A DNA stretch of 64,000 nt from Geomonas oryzisoli (GTDB lineage Bacteria > Desulfobacterota > Desulfuromonadia > Geobacterales > Geobacteraceae), in contig NZ_CP076723.1 in assembly GCF_018986915.1 (NCBI RefSeq), positions 4,120,228 to 4,184,227 of the forward strand. The letters run 5' to 3'. Numbering within the stretch: the first letter of the stretch is position 1; every line of letters starts with the position of its first letter. Below are positions 40,275 to 49,436 of this stretch, piece by piece. The position numbers and the translations under genes were made by a program. A model generated the notes under the pieces. The model saw only the letters and a list, made by a program, of their open reading frames with translations, did no database searches and was not told where the DNA came from.

Positions 40275-43253
40275 ATGAAACAAACCCGCCTGGTACTCAT
40301 CGTCGTACTCTGTTGCCTCGCCCTTTCCGGGCTCATGTCGCAGGCCTTCGGGGCCAGCGCCGCCATCCTCGGCTGGAACAACCTGGGCATGCACTGCATG
40401 GACAGCGATTACTCCGTCTTTTCCATCCTCCCCCCCTACAACACCATCGAGGCACAACTCCTCGTGGGCGGCAAGCTGGTGCAGAGCGGCTCGGGCTACA
40501 CGGTGAGCTACGAGGCCGTCGCCGACCCCGACGGCTCCATCAACTCCACCTCGATCGGCAAGGGGAACTGGGGACAGTTCGCCAACGCCCTGTACGGGCT
40601 GCCGACCTCGGCCAGCGCCGACAACGGCCTGGTGGGGTGGAACATGCCCGGCCTTGCCAACGTCCCGCAGCAGATGAAGTTCGAAACCTACAACGCCCCG
40701 GCCGCCGGGGTCTCGACCCCGGTCAACTGGTTCCGCGCCGAGGGGATCCCCCTGACGCCGATCGACGACAAGGGGAACAAGAACTCCTACCCGCTCATGC
40801 GCCTGGTGGCGCGCGACGCCGGCAACACGGTGATCGCCAAGAGCGACATCGTGCTTCCGGTATCCGACGAGATGGATTGCAGCGCCTGCCACAGTTCCGG
40901 CACCATGGCGGCAGCCCAACCTGCCGGCGGCTGGGTCTTCGCCGCCAGCAAGGACCGCGACTACCGCCTGAACATCATCCGGCTGCACGACGAGCACCAG
41001 TTCGCCCAAAACGGCGCACTCTACAAGGATGCGCTCGCCGCCAAGGGGCTCAACGCAAGCGGACTCTACGCTACCGTAAGCGCCGGCAGACCGATCCTAT
41101 GTGCGGCCTGCCATGCCTCCGAGGCACTGGGGACCGCCAGCTTCAGCAGCGCCAACGGCTCCGTGCCGCCGCTCACCTCTTCCATGCACACCCTGCACGC
41201 CTCCGTGCAGGACCCGGTCCTCAACGTCACCTTGAACGACGCCACCAACCGTAACGCCTGTTACCGCTGTCACCCCGGCTCGGCCACGCGTTGCCTGCGC
41301 GGCGCCATGGGGAGCTCCATCGCCGCCGACGGCTCCATGGCCATGCAGTGCCAGAGCTGCCACGGCAGCATGTCCCAGGTCGGCTCGAGCTCGAGGGTCG
41401 GCTGGTTCATGGAACCCAACTGCCAGAGCTGTCATACCGGCACCGCCGTCAAGAACAGCGGGCAGATCCGCTATACCAGCGCCTTGGACAGCACCGGCCT
41501 GCCCCGCGTTCCCGCCGACCAGACCTTCGCCACCAGCGCCGACACCCCGGCGCCCGGGCTGTCGCTGTACCGCTTCTCGGTCGGCCACGGCGGCCTGCAA
41601 TGCTCGGCCTGCCACGGCTCCACCCATGCCGAGTTCCCCACCTCACAGCGCAACGACAACATCAGGAACGTCCAGCTCCAGGGGCACGCCGGCACCACCG
41701 TCGAGTGCACCGCCTGCCACGCCACGACGCCCACCACCGCCAACGGCGGACCGCACGGCATGCACCCGGTCGGCCAGAGCTGGGTGAGCGGACACCATGA
41801 CATGATCAGCACGGTTGGGGTTGCCTCGTGCAAGGCTTGCCACGGCGCCGACTACCGGGGCACCGTCCTCTCCAGGATGCAGGCGAACCGGACCATGAGT
41901 CTGGGCGACTTCGGCAGCCAGTCCTTTTTCCGCGGCGCCACCATAGGTTGCTACACCTGCCACCAGGGTCCCTCCAACTCCTCGTTCAACAGCGCCACCG
42001 CCCCCACGGTCGGCAACGTGACCGGGTCCGGGGTGGCAGGAATTCCCGTTTCCATGACCATCCCGGTGACCGGGACCAACGCCGTGCTGCGCATCGTGAG
42101 CCAGCCGGCCAACGGTACCGTCGGCCTTGCCAACGGCGTCGCCACATACTTCCCGGGAGACGGCTTCACCGGCACCGATACCTTCACCTTCGCAGCCTAC
42201 GACGGCGCCAAGAACTCCAACCTCGGCACCGGTACCGTCACCATCGCCCCGGGCGCCCCGGTCATCACCCAGAACCCGGCCAGCATCACGGTAAACGCAG
42301 GCTCGGCAGCGAGCTTCACCGTCGCGGCATCCGGCAGTGCGCCCCTCAGCTACCAGTGGTTCAAAAGCGGGACCGCCATCGCCGGTGCGACCACGCCCGT
42401 CCTTTCCATACCGTCGGCCAGTTCCGCCACTGCCGGTTCGTACTACGCCGTGGTGAGCAACAACGCCGGTTCGGCCACCAGCACCGTCGCAGTTCTTACC
42501 GTGGTCTACCCCGCCCCCGCCATCAGCGGCTTCACCCCCGCCACCGGTCCCGCCGGGACCGTCGTTACCCTCAACGGCGCCAACCTGGTCGGGGTGAGCC
42601 AGGTCAGGTTCAACGGCGTCGGAGCGAGCTTCAGCGAGATTTCCGCGACCCAGCTGAGCGCCATCGTGCCGCAAGGTGCCACCACCGGCCCCATCAGCGT
42701 CACCACGGCCAACGGCACCGCAACCAGCACGACGTCCTTCAGCGTAACGAGCACCCCGAGCACCCCGGCCATCTCCGGTTTCACCCCGGGCTACGGCGGC
42801 GTCGGGACCGCGGTCACCGTCACCGGCACCAACTTCACCGGCGCCACCAGCGTCAAGTTCAACGGCGTCAGTGCCCCCTTCACGGTGATCTCCGGGACCA
42901 CCCTGGTCACCGGCGTCCCAGCCGGTGCGACCAGCGGCAGGATCACCGTCACCACTGCCGCCGGCAGTGCGACCAGCAGCTCCAGCTTCTCGGTCTCCTC
43001 GAAGAACGTCGCTCCGCGCATCAAGAGCTTCTCGCCCAGCTCCGGCAAAGTAGGAACTGCCATCACCGTGACCGGCAGCAACCTGGGGGGCATCACGTCG
43101 GCGCGGATCGGCGGGGTGAGCGCGCCGTTCACCGTCCGGTCGGCCGGAACCGTCGTGGTGACGGTCCCGACCGGGGCCAAGACCGGCAGGATCTCGGTCA
43201 CCACCGCGGGCGGAACCGGCACGTCCAGCGCCAGCTTCACCGTGTTGCCCTAG
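40275..43253 (+). CDS. Secreted nine-heme c-type cytochrome with Ig-like and IPT/TIG domains
   Basis: A 992-residue exported protein. The signal peptide ends near AFG-ASA (about 27). An N-terminal domain of about 170 residues (LGWNNLGMHCMDSDYSVFS) precedes nine CxxCH motifs at C202, C276, C329, C359, C383, C443, C478, C519 and C559. Then come a cadherin/Big-type domain (about 575-657), an Ig-like domain (660-745) and three IPT/TIG domains (747-992). It would be an extracellular or outer-surface electron-transfer protein with adhesive repeats. ATG 40275 follows AAGGAGG; the longer frame from 40077 runs through the riboswitch and is not the start. Confidence 0.92.
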   Translation: MKQTRLVLIVVLCCLALSGLMSQAFGASAAILGWNNLGMHCMDSDYSVFSILPPYNTIEAQLLVGGKLVQSGSGYTVSYEAVADPDGSINSTSIGKGNWGQFANALYGLPTSASADNGLVGWNMPGLANVPQQMKFETYNAPAAGVSTPVNWFRAEGIPLTPIDDKGNKNSYPLMRLVARDAGNTVIAKSDIVLPVSDEMDCSACHSSGTMAAAQPAGGWVFAASKDRDYRLNIIRLHDEHQFAQNGALYKDALAAKGLNASGLYATVSAGRPILCAACHASEALGTASFSSANGSVPPLTSSMHTLHASVQDPVLNVTLNDATNRNACYRCHPGSATRCLRGAMGSSIAADGSMAMQCQSCHGSMSQVGSSSRVGWFMEPNCQSCHTGTAVKNSGQIRYTSALDSTGLPRVPADQTFATSADTPAPGLSLYRFSVGHGGLQCSACHGSTHAEFPTSQRNDNIRNVQLQGHAGTTVECTACHATTPTTANGGPHGMHPVGQSWVSGHHDMISTVGVASCKACHGADYRGTVLSRMQANRTMSLGDFGSQSFFRGATIGCYTCHQGPSNSSFNSATAPTVGNVTGSGVAGIPVSMTIPVTGTNAVLRIVSQPANGTVGLANGVATYFPGDGFTGTDTFTFAAYDGAKNSNLGTGTVTIAPGAPVITQNPASITVNAGSAASFTVAASGSAPLSYQWFKSGTAIAGATTPVLSIPSASSATAGSYYAVVSNNAGSATSTVAVLTVVYPAPAISGFTPATGPAGTVVTLNGANLVGVSQVRFNGVGASFSEISATQLSAIVPQGATTGPISVTTANGTATSTTSFSVTSTPSTPAISGFTPGYGGVGTAVTVTGTNFTGATSVKFNGVSAPFTVISGTTLVTGVPAGATSGRITVTTAAGSATSSSSFSVSSKNVAPRIKSFSPSSGKVGTAITVTGSNLGGITSARIGGVSAPFTVRSAGTVVVTVPTGAKTGRISVTTAGGTGTSSASFTVLP

Positions 43254-43290
43254 CGCGGCAACGGGGCTGCTGCGCCCCATCTGCAGCACC

Positions 43291-43329
43291 AAAAAGACCC
43301 CCGGCATCAGCCGGGGGCTCTTTTCTTTC
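43291..43329. terminator. Bidirectional terminator between cytochrome and peroxidase genes
   Basis: The hairpin ACCCCCGGC-ATCA-GCCGGGGG with AAAAAG before and CTCTTTTC after serves the two convergent genes. Confidence 0.8.
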
Positions 43330-43348
43330 CGCGTCACCTCAGGCGCCC

Positions 43349-44773
43349 TCAAAGATCCGTGAGCGTCTTCATGAACTGGATGAGAGCCATCCCTTCCTGC
43401 GGCGTGAGGCCGAGGTTGCCGAGATCGGTACGGTTGACGTTATCTGCCACTTCCGCGGCCGGGAAGCAGGTCGCGCCACCCATCGCGTCCACGGGGGGAT
43501 TCGGTGAATCGCACAGTGGGAGCACGTCGCGCAGGTTGTAGAAGTGGACGATCTCCTGCAGGCTCTTGAAGTAGGCATTGTGGCCGTAAGCCTTCACAAA
43601 GTCGGGGGAGGAGCGCTTGTCCACGTTGCGCAGGGTCGGAGTTCTGTGCCTGCCGGTGTTGGCGGCGGCGAGGCTCCGGTAATCACGGTCCGCGCCATCC
43701 CCGGAAGTCATCCCCTGCGTTTTGGCCAGAAACTCCCCGAGCCCCTGGTCAACCCATTGGTTACCCTTGGGGTTCCATTGGCGCGGCATGTCGTAGAAGG
43801 GGTTGAGCGGGTTCTTGGGGATGCCGAGGTTATGGTACCTGAAGTCGGTGAAGAGCGGGGCCGGGCTCCCGTTCATCGGCTGCAGCATATGACAGGTGGA
43901 ACATTTCCCCTTGGTGTTGAAGATCATCAGCCCCTTCAGCTCCATGTCGTCCAACCCACGCCCCTTGAACCTCGTCCAGTTCATCATGTTGATCATCGGG
44001 ACCGGCGGCATCTTGCCGACACTGTTATTCCAGAAGGTATCGAACTTGGAGGTGAACGCCGTGACTTCGCCGGAGCGTTCATACGCGGCGATGGAGCGCG
44101 CGATGCGCTCGTAGGTGCCGTCCACGTCCTTCATACAGTCGACCGACCCCGGCCCCCACACTTTCTCGAAGTCGACGGCCGTCCCGGTGCGCATCACGCT
44201 CAAGCAGACGTGCTTGGCATTGGGATTGGCCTGCTCCAACGGGTTGAGGAAGGGGCCTCTTGCCTGCTCCGCGAGCGGATCGCCAAGGCTCCACCCGGAG
44301 GCGCGCCCATCCCAGAAGAGCCCACCGACGAGGGTGTCCGGGGTCATGTTGCCCATACCCGTGCCCGGTCCCATGCCACTGCCAGGCCCCATGCCGCCGC
44401 TGCCCATACCGCTGCCCGGCCCCATGCCGCCGTTACCCATCCCGGTACCGTTGCCCATGCCGGCCATATCCCCGGCGCGGTGCATCAAAGGGGTGTAGCC
44501 TGCGTACGCCACGGTAGGCGGCTTGCGGTTGCCGAACCTGGTGTGGATCACCCCGTGCAACACCCCGCCACCGGCGTTGGCACCCGCATCGGGGGACGTC
44601 CAACCGGTCGCGGGATCATGACAGGACGCACAGGACTGGCCCGGAGGGTTGGAGAGGGAAGGATCGAAGAAGAGGGCTTTCCCCAGGCTTTCCATTGGGG
44701 AGAGTTCGATTGCGGCAGACGGCGATACAGACCACAGTAAGGGAAGGACGGCGAGGAGATGTCTTGCTTTCAT
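43349..44773 (-). CDS. Diheme cytochrome c peroxidase-family protein
   Basis: A 474-residue exported protein of the CCP/MauG family. The signal peptide ends near PSA-AIEL. Heme motifs are CASCH (48-52) and CSTCH (GKCSTCHML), with the usual GKALFFDPSLS start, GGLFWDGRA and TPTLRNVDKR. It would reduce peroxide in the periplasm or oxidise a partner. Residues 103-142 are a Met/Gly-rich insert (GMGNGGMGPGSGMG) not usual in the family. GGAGG precedes the ATG. It is convergent with the nine-heme cytochrome gene; a sigma-54-like promoter is seen upstream. Confidence 0.9.
   Translation of the reverse strand: MKARHLLAVLPLLWSVSPSAAIELSPMESLGKALFFDPSLSNPPGQSCASCHDPATGWTSPDAGANAGGGVLHGVIHTRFGNRKPPTVAYAGYTPLMHRAGDMAGMGNGTGMGNGGMGPGSGMGSGGMGPGSGMGPGTGMGNMTPDTLVGGLFWDGRASGWSLGDPLAEQARGPFLNPLEQANPNAKHVCLSVMRTGTAVDFEKVWGPGSVDCMKDVDGTYERIARSIAAYERSGEVTAFTSKFDTFWNNSVGKMPPVPMINMMNWTRFKGRGLDDMELKGLMIFNTKGKCSTCHMLQPMNGSPAPLFTDFRYHNLGIPKNPLNPFYDMPRQWNPKGNQWVDQGLGEFLAKTQGMTSGDGADRDYRSLAAANTGRHRTPTLRNVDKRSSPDFVKAYGHNAYFKSLQEIVHFYNLRDVLPLCDSPNPPVDAMGGATCFPAAEVADNVNRTDLGNLGLTPQEGMALIQFMKTLTDL
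44348..44467 (-). repeat. Met/Gly-rich low-complexity insert in the peroxidase gene
   Basis: Degenerate repeats of about 12-18 bp encode GMG-containing units, with about nine Met in 40 residues. They lie between the first heme and the GGLFWDG block. Confidence 0.8.
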
Positions 44774-45258
44774 GCTTTACCTCCAGTGGTACCTGGTTTG
44801 GATTCACGGTTGTCATCGACGGGCATAATGCAGGTGCCATGCCAGCGAATGGGCGGCAAAAAAAACCATGAAAACAGTCCCTTGGAGACAATCAAAGTGA
44901 CAGAAGGTGCAAAAAATCTCCAGCGGCAGCAGCTGGATCACACGCCAAAGGCACACTGGGCGCGGGACAATGGCACCCTAAGACAAAGGGGCACTTGTCG
45001 CATATTCGTACAACCATTGCGGGCAAATATTGCAATCGCATTAGTACGCAATGCGCTGGTAAACACGATGACCCACTTAGCACACCAAGTCACACCTTTT
45101 ACCGTACAATCTGTCGCCTTCTCGATACACGTGCCGGACCCGGCCGCGACTGCGCCCTACAGCATCACTGCCCGATCCCGCCTCTGTTCCGTCAGCGATG
45201 CCTCCCGGCGTTGGGAAAACGTGGAAAATCCCCTGCGCTTTTTCTGACCAACTTGCCG
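44774..45258. other. Divergent intergenic region (peroxidase / chemotaxis-kinase fusion)
   Basis: No gene is supported. It holds the sigma-54-like element at 44828-44844 for the peroxidase gene and ends at the sigma70-type promoter of the fusion kinase. Confidence 0.45.
44828..44844 (-). promoter_or_regulatory. Candidate sigma-54 promoter of the peroxidase gene
   Basis: TGGCATggcacCTGCAT on the minus strand keeps the GG and GC pairs exactly 10 bp apart and matches most of the TGGCAC-N5-TTGCA consensus. It lies about 55 bp before the start codon. Confidence 0.45.
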
Positions 45259-45287
45259 TTGACATTTCATTTCGTCGGCGATCTAAT
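45259..45287 (+). promoter_or_regulatory. Sigma70-type promoter of the fusion kinase
   Basis: TTGACA and TCTAAT are spaced by 17 bp, leaving a leader of about 145 nt. Confidence 0.65.
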
Positions 45288-45438
45288 AAGACATAAACAG
45301 TCTTCTTTAACTATTACAGAAGGAGAAAATCTCAAGGACTACAACCTTGATCATGGGCTTTCAGCTACTTGGTCCTTCAGAATCTCAATGGTCCCTTTTA
45401 GGACTTTTGCTTGATTTTCAGTAGTGGAGGGTATGGCC

Positions 45439-48400
45439 ATGAAAAAATCAACCAACAGCAGGTCCGCCGCCGGCAAGGCAAAGCCTTCTTTCGTGGTCGG
45501 CCTCGGGGCATCGGCCGGCGGCCTCGCGGCCCTGGAAAAATTCTTTGATACGATGCCGCCCAACAGCGGCATGGCTTTCGTAGTAATCCAACATCTCTCT
45601 CCCGACTTCAAGAGCCTGATGGACGATCTGCTGGCCCGCCACACCAAGATGTCCATCCACCGCGTCACCAACGGCATTACCCTGCGCAGCAACTCCATCT
45701 ACCTGATACCCTCCAAAACCCACATGACAGTCTCCAAGGGCAAGCTCTACCTCACCGAGCTTCTGCCGTCGCAGCACTCCGAGCTTCCCATCGACGTCTT
45801 CCTGCGCTCGCTCGCCGAAGATGCGGGACCGCAGGCCATTGCCGTGATCCTCTCCGGCACCGGCACCGACGGCTCGCGCGGCGTTCGCGACATCCACGAT
45901 GTCGGCGGCCTCGTGCTGGTGCAGACGGTGGACTCGGCGCAGTTCGACGGCATGCCCCGCAGCGCCATCGCCACCGGTTTTTGCGACTTGATGCTCGATC
46001 CCGAGGAAATGCCGGCAGCCATCGTGCGCTACGCCCGCACCCCGCCCGAGGAGCGGCGCCAGGCGTTGTACGGCTACCTGGCCGACGACCAGTACCACGG
46101 CGAGTACCAGCAGATCTTCGCGCTTTTGAGAAGCCAGTACAACATCGACTTCTCCAAGTACAAACCGCCCACCATAACGCGCCGCATCCAGAGGAGGATG
46201 GAGTTCTGCCACCTGGGGGAATCGACCGCCTATGCGGCCCTCCTGGCCCGGGACCCCGAGGAACTGGACGCCCTGTATCGCGACCTGCTCATCGGCGTCA
46301 CCGAATTCTTCCGCGATCCCAAGGCGTTCAAGGTGCTGGAGGATATCGTCATACCGGAGATACTGCGGGGGCGTAAGGATCACGACGAGGTGAGGATCTG
46401 GTCGGCGGGATGCGCCACCGGCGAAGAGGCCTACACGCTCGCCATCCTCTTTACGGAGAAGGCGCGCGAGCTGGGGTTCACCGGCAAGATCACCATCTTC
46501 GCCACCGACGCACACAGGAAATCGATCGAGACCGCCTCGCAGGGCAAGTTCGAGGCGCAGCGCATGAGAAACATGTCCAAGGAGCGCCTGCTCCACTTCT
46601 GCCACCAGGAGGGGAACCACTACTTCATGAGTCCCGCCCTGCGCAAGATGATCGTCTTTGCCACCCACAACCTGATCTGCGATCCTCCCTTCACCAGGAT
46701 GGATCTGATCTGCTGCAGGAACCTGCTCATTTACCTCGATCCCGCCGCCCAGGAAAAAGTGCTGGCGCTGTTCAGCTTCTCGCTGCGCAACAAAGGGTTC
46801 CTGTTCCTCGGCAGCAGCGAGGGAATCGGCAAACGCTCCCCGGGTCTGGAGACCGTGGACAGTCCATCCAAGCTTTTCCGCAAGACCAGCGACCTCAGAT
46901 TTGCCACCGACCTCGGCATCAGCAACGTCCCAGCGCGGTCATCCCTGCCCGCCCTGCAGCGCATCGAACGCGCCTCGGTCAGCATGGACCGCCAACTGCT
47001 CATCGACTACGATCTCCTGCTGGGCCAGTACATGCCGTGCGGCGTTTTGGTCAATGAAAAGCGCCAGATCCTGCATCACTTCGGGGATGCCTCCTCCTTC
47101 CTCAAGCTCCCGACCGGGCGCTACGAGAACGACATCCTCAGCCTGGTCGACGACGCACTGAGAATCCCTTTGAGTACCGCTTTCCATAGGGCGGAGCAGG
47201 CCAAGACCGACATCATCATGAAAAAGATCGTGATGCAGGTCGGGGACGCGAGGAAGCGCTTCGATTTGCTGGTGCGCCCCCTGCCGGACCGGAAGGCACA
47301 GGTCACCCACTTTTTCATCTCTTTCACCCCTTCGCGCATAGCGCCGGAACCGATGCAGGAAGAGGATCCGGCAAGCGGCACCGCGGAACTGGCGTCCGAA
47401 CACGTGAAGCAACGCATGCTGGAACTGGAAGGGGAACTGCAGGCAGTCAAGGAGAGCCTCAGCACCACCATCGAGGAGCTGCAGACCTCGAACGAAGAGC
47501 TCCAGGCGACCAACGAGGAGCTGCTGGCCAGCAACGAGGAGTTGCAGAGCACCAACGAGGAACTGCACTCGGTCAACGAGGAACTGTACACGGTGAACTC
47601 GGAATTCGAGTTGAAGAACAAGGAGTTGCTGCAGCTCAACCGGGACCACGACAACCTGCTCTCCAGCCTGGAGGTCGGGCTGGTGTTCCTGGACCAGAAC
47701 CTGCGCATCCGCAAGTACAACTCGTCCCTGGAGCGGATCTTCAAGCTGCTGCCGCAGGACGTCGGCCGCCCCATCGACCACATCGCCTACCATCTCACCG
47801 ATCTGCAGTCGATGTTGGAAGACGCGAAGACCGTGCTCAGGACCGGCCGGCACATGGAAAAGGAAGACTGCACCAGCGACGGGCTGTGGTTCCTGAACCG
47901 GATCTTCCCGTTCCGGACCGAGTCGGGGTCGGTGGACGGGGTGGTGCTCACCTTCACCGACATCACCGCCCTGAAGCGCGCAGAGCAGGCGGCCCACGTA
48001 TCGAACCGCGAACTGGAGCGCAAGGTGGACGAGCGCACCCAGGAGCTGCGCCTGGCCAAAGAGGCGGCGGACAAGGCCAACGTGGCCAAGAGCCTCTTCC
48101 TCGCCAACATGAGTCACGAGATCCGGACCCCCATCAACGGCATCCTGGGCGTGGTGCAACTGCTCGAGATGACCTCCCTCACAGCGGAGCAGCACGATTT
48201 TCTGAAAACCATGCAGCAGGCGACCGGCAACCTCTTGGCCATCATCGACGACATTCTCGATTTCTCCAAGATCGAGGCGGGCAAGATCGGCATCAACAAC
48301 GAGCGCTTCATGCTGAGCGAGGTGATGGACGAGACGCTGCGCGTGCACACGCCGCGACTCTTGGCCAAGGGACTGAAGCTCGACTGCACGCCGCTGGACG

Positions 48401-49236
48401 CACTGCAGCTGGGACTGATCGGGGACCCGCTGCGACTGAAGCAGGTGCTCTCCAACCTTTTGTCCAACGCCATCAAGTTCACCGAACAGGGGGGCATCTC
48501 ACTGCAGGTGGAGACCTCGCCGGCAGGCGCGGGGCAATTACGGCTTCACTTCATCATCGCCGACACCGGCATCGGACTGGAGCCATCGATGGCGCAGCAC
48601 CTGTTCGAACCTTTCACCCAGGCGGACGATTCCATCACCCGCAAGTTCGGCGGCACCGGCCTCGGGCTCGCCATCTGCAAGCAGCTGGTGGAACTGATGG
48701 GGGGGACCATCTGGCTGGCCAGCAAGCCTGAGCGCGGGGCGGTATTCCACTTCACGGTGGTGTGCCGGATTGCCGCGAGCGCCAATGGCGAGGCAACGGA
48801 GCAACAAGGCACCGACGCCCCCCCGGCGCGCGACAACGCCCTCAAAATCCTGCTGGCGGAGGATGACGCGGTAAGCCGCGAGCTTTTGACCCAGATGCTG
48901 AAACGATCGGGGCACCATCCCACGGTGGTGGCCAACGGGCGCCAGGCCCTTTCGCGGGTGGCCGAGGAAGAATTCGACGTCATCCTGATGGACATTTCCA
49001 TGCCCGATGTCGACGGGCTCACCGCCACGCAGGCTATCCGGCAACTACCGCAGAACAACCCCAACCGCGAGATACCGGTCTTCGCCCTTACCGCTCACGT
49101 CATGGGTGAAGCCCAGGAGCGCTTCCTGGCGGGCGGGGTGACCCAGGTGATCACCAAGCCGGTGGACTTCAAGGCGTTGAGAGAAGTACTGGAACAGTAC
49201 AGCACTGAGTCTGAATCCGAATCGGCCGGTGCATGA
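45439..49236 (+). CDS. CheB-CheR-PAS-histidine kinase-receiver fusion protein
   Basis: A 1265-residue cytoplasmic signalling protein. A CheB methylesterase domain (about 15-200) has GLGASAGG, IQHLSPDF and GTGTDGSRG. A CheR methyltransferase domain (about 210-480) has the SAM motif IWSAGCATGEEAYT and CRNLLIYLD. A long coiled coil of NEELQ repeats follows at about 655-735, then a PAS domain, a kinase with phosphoacceptor in FLANMSHEIRTPING, an HATPase domain (NLLSNAIKF, GGTGLGLAICKQL) and a receiver with D in VILMDISMPDVDG. The CheB part has no receiver of its own. ATG 45439 is favoured by the upstream GGAGG. No chemotaxis genes are adjacent. Confidence 0.92.
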   Translation: MKKSTNSRSAAGKAKPSFVVGLGASAGGLAALEKFFDTMPPNSGMAFVVIQHLSPDFKSLMDDLLARHTKMSIHRVTNGITLRSNSIYLIPSKTHMTVSKGKLYLTELLPSQHSELPIDVFLRSLAEDAGPQAIAVILSGTGTDGSRGVRDIHDVGGLVLVQTVDSAQFDGMPRSAIATGFCDLMLDPEEMPAAIVRYARTPPEERRQALYGYLADDQYHGEYQQIFALLRSQYNIDFSKYKPPTITRRIQRRMEFCHLGESTAYAALLARDPEELDALYRDLLIGVTEFFRDPKAFKVLEDIVIPEILRGRKDHDEVRIWSAGCATGEEAYTLAILFTEKARELGFTGKITIFATDAHRKSIETASQGKFEAQRMRNMSKERLLHFCHQEGNHYFMSPALRKMIVFATHNLICDPPFTRMDLICCRNLLIYLDPAAQEKVLALFSFSLRNKGFLFLGSSEGIGKRSPGLETVDSPSKLFRKTSDLRFATDLGISNVPARSSLPALQRIERASVSMDRQLLIDYDLLLGQYMPCGVLVNEKRQILHHFGDASSFLKLPTGRYENDILSLVDDALRIPLSTAFHRAEQAKTDIIMKKIVMQVGDARKRFDLLVRPLPDRKAQVTHFFISFTPSRIAPEPMQEEDPASGTAELASEHVKQRMLELEGELQAVKESLSTTIEELQTSNEELQATNEELLASNEELQSTNEELHSVNEELYTVNSEFELKNKELLQLNRDHDNLLSSLEVGLVFLDQNLRIRKYNSSLERIFKLLPQDVGRPIDHIAYHLTDLQSMLEDAKTVLRTGRHMEKEDCTSDGLWFLNRIFPFRTESGSVDGVVLTFTDITALKRAEQAAHVSNRELERKVDERTQELRLAKEAADKANVAKSLFLANMSHEIRTPINGILGVVQLLEMTSLTAEQHDFLKTMQQATGNLLAIIDDILDFSKIEAGKIGINNERFMLSEVMDETLRVHTPRLLAKGLKLDCTPLDALQLGLIGDPLRLKQVLSNLLSNAIKFTEQGGISLQVETSPAGAGQLRLHFIIADTGIGLEPSMAQHLFEPFTQADDSITRKFGGTGLGLAICKQLVELMGGTIWLASKPERGAVFHFTVVCRIAASANGEATEQQGTDAPPARDNALKILLAEDDAVSRELLTQMLKRSGHHPTVVANGRQALSRVAEEEFDVILMDISMPDVDGLTATQAIRQLPQNNPNREIPVFALTAHVMGEAQERFLAGGVTQVITKPVDFKALREVLEQYSTESESESAGA

Positions 49237-49297
49237 GCAGACCGCAGCAGCGGCTTGCGCTATGCAGCTTCGGCAACGCCCTTCCCGCCGTACCATG

Positions 49298-49332
49298 AAA
49301 AAAAGCCCTTGGCATCCGCCAAGGGCTTTTTT
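49298..49332 (+). terminator. Terminator of the fusion kinase gene
   Basis: AGCCCTTGGC-ATCC-GCCAAGGGCT is flanked by A and T runs, so it may also act on the minus strand. Confidence 0.85.
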
Positions 49333-49436
49333 CGACACAGGCGTTCTCCCGACTTCTATCCGCAGGAAAACGTGCTACCATCCTGCCCGCCTGCAGAAGC
49401 CCAGAGCCTTTGTCGGTTCCAGCATGCCGCACCTCG

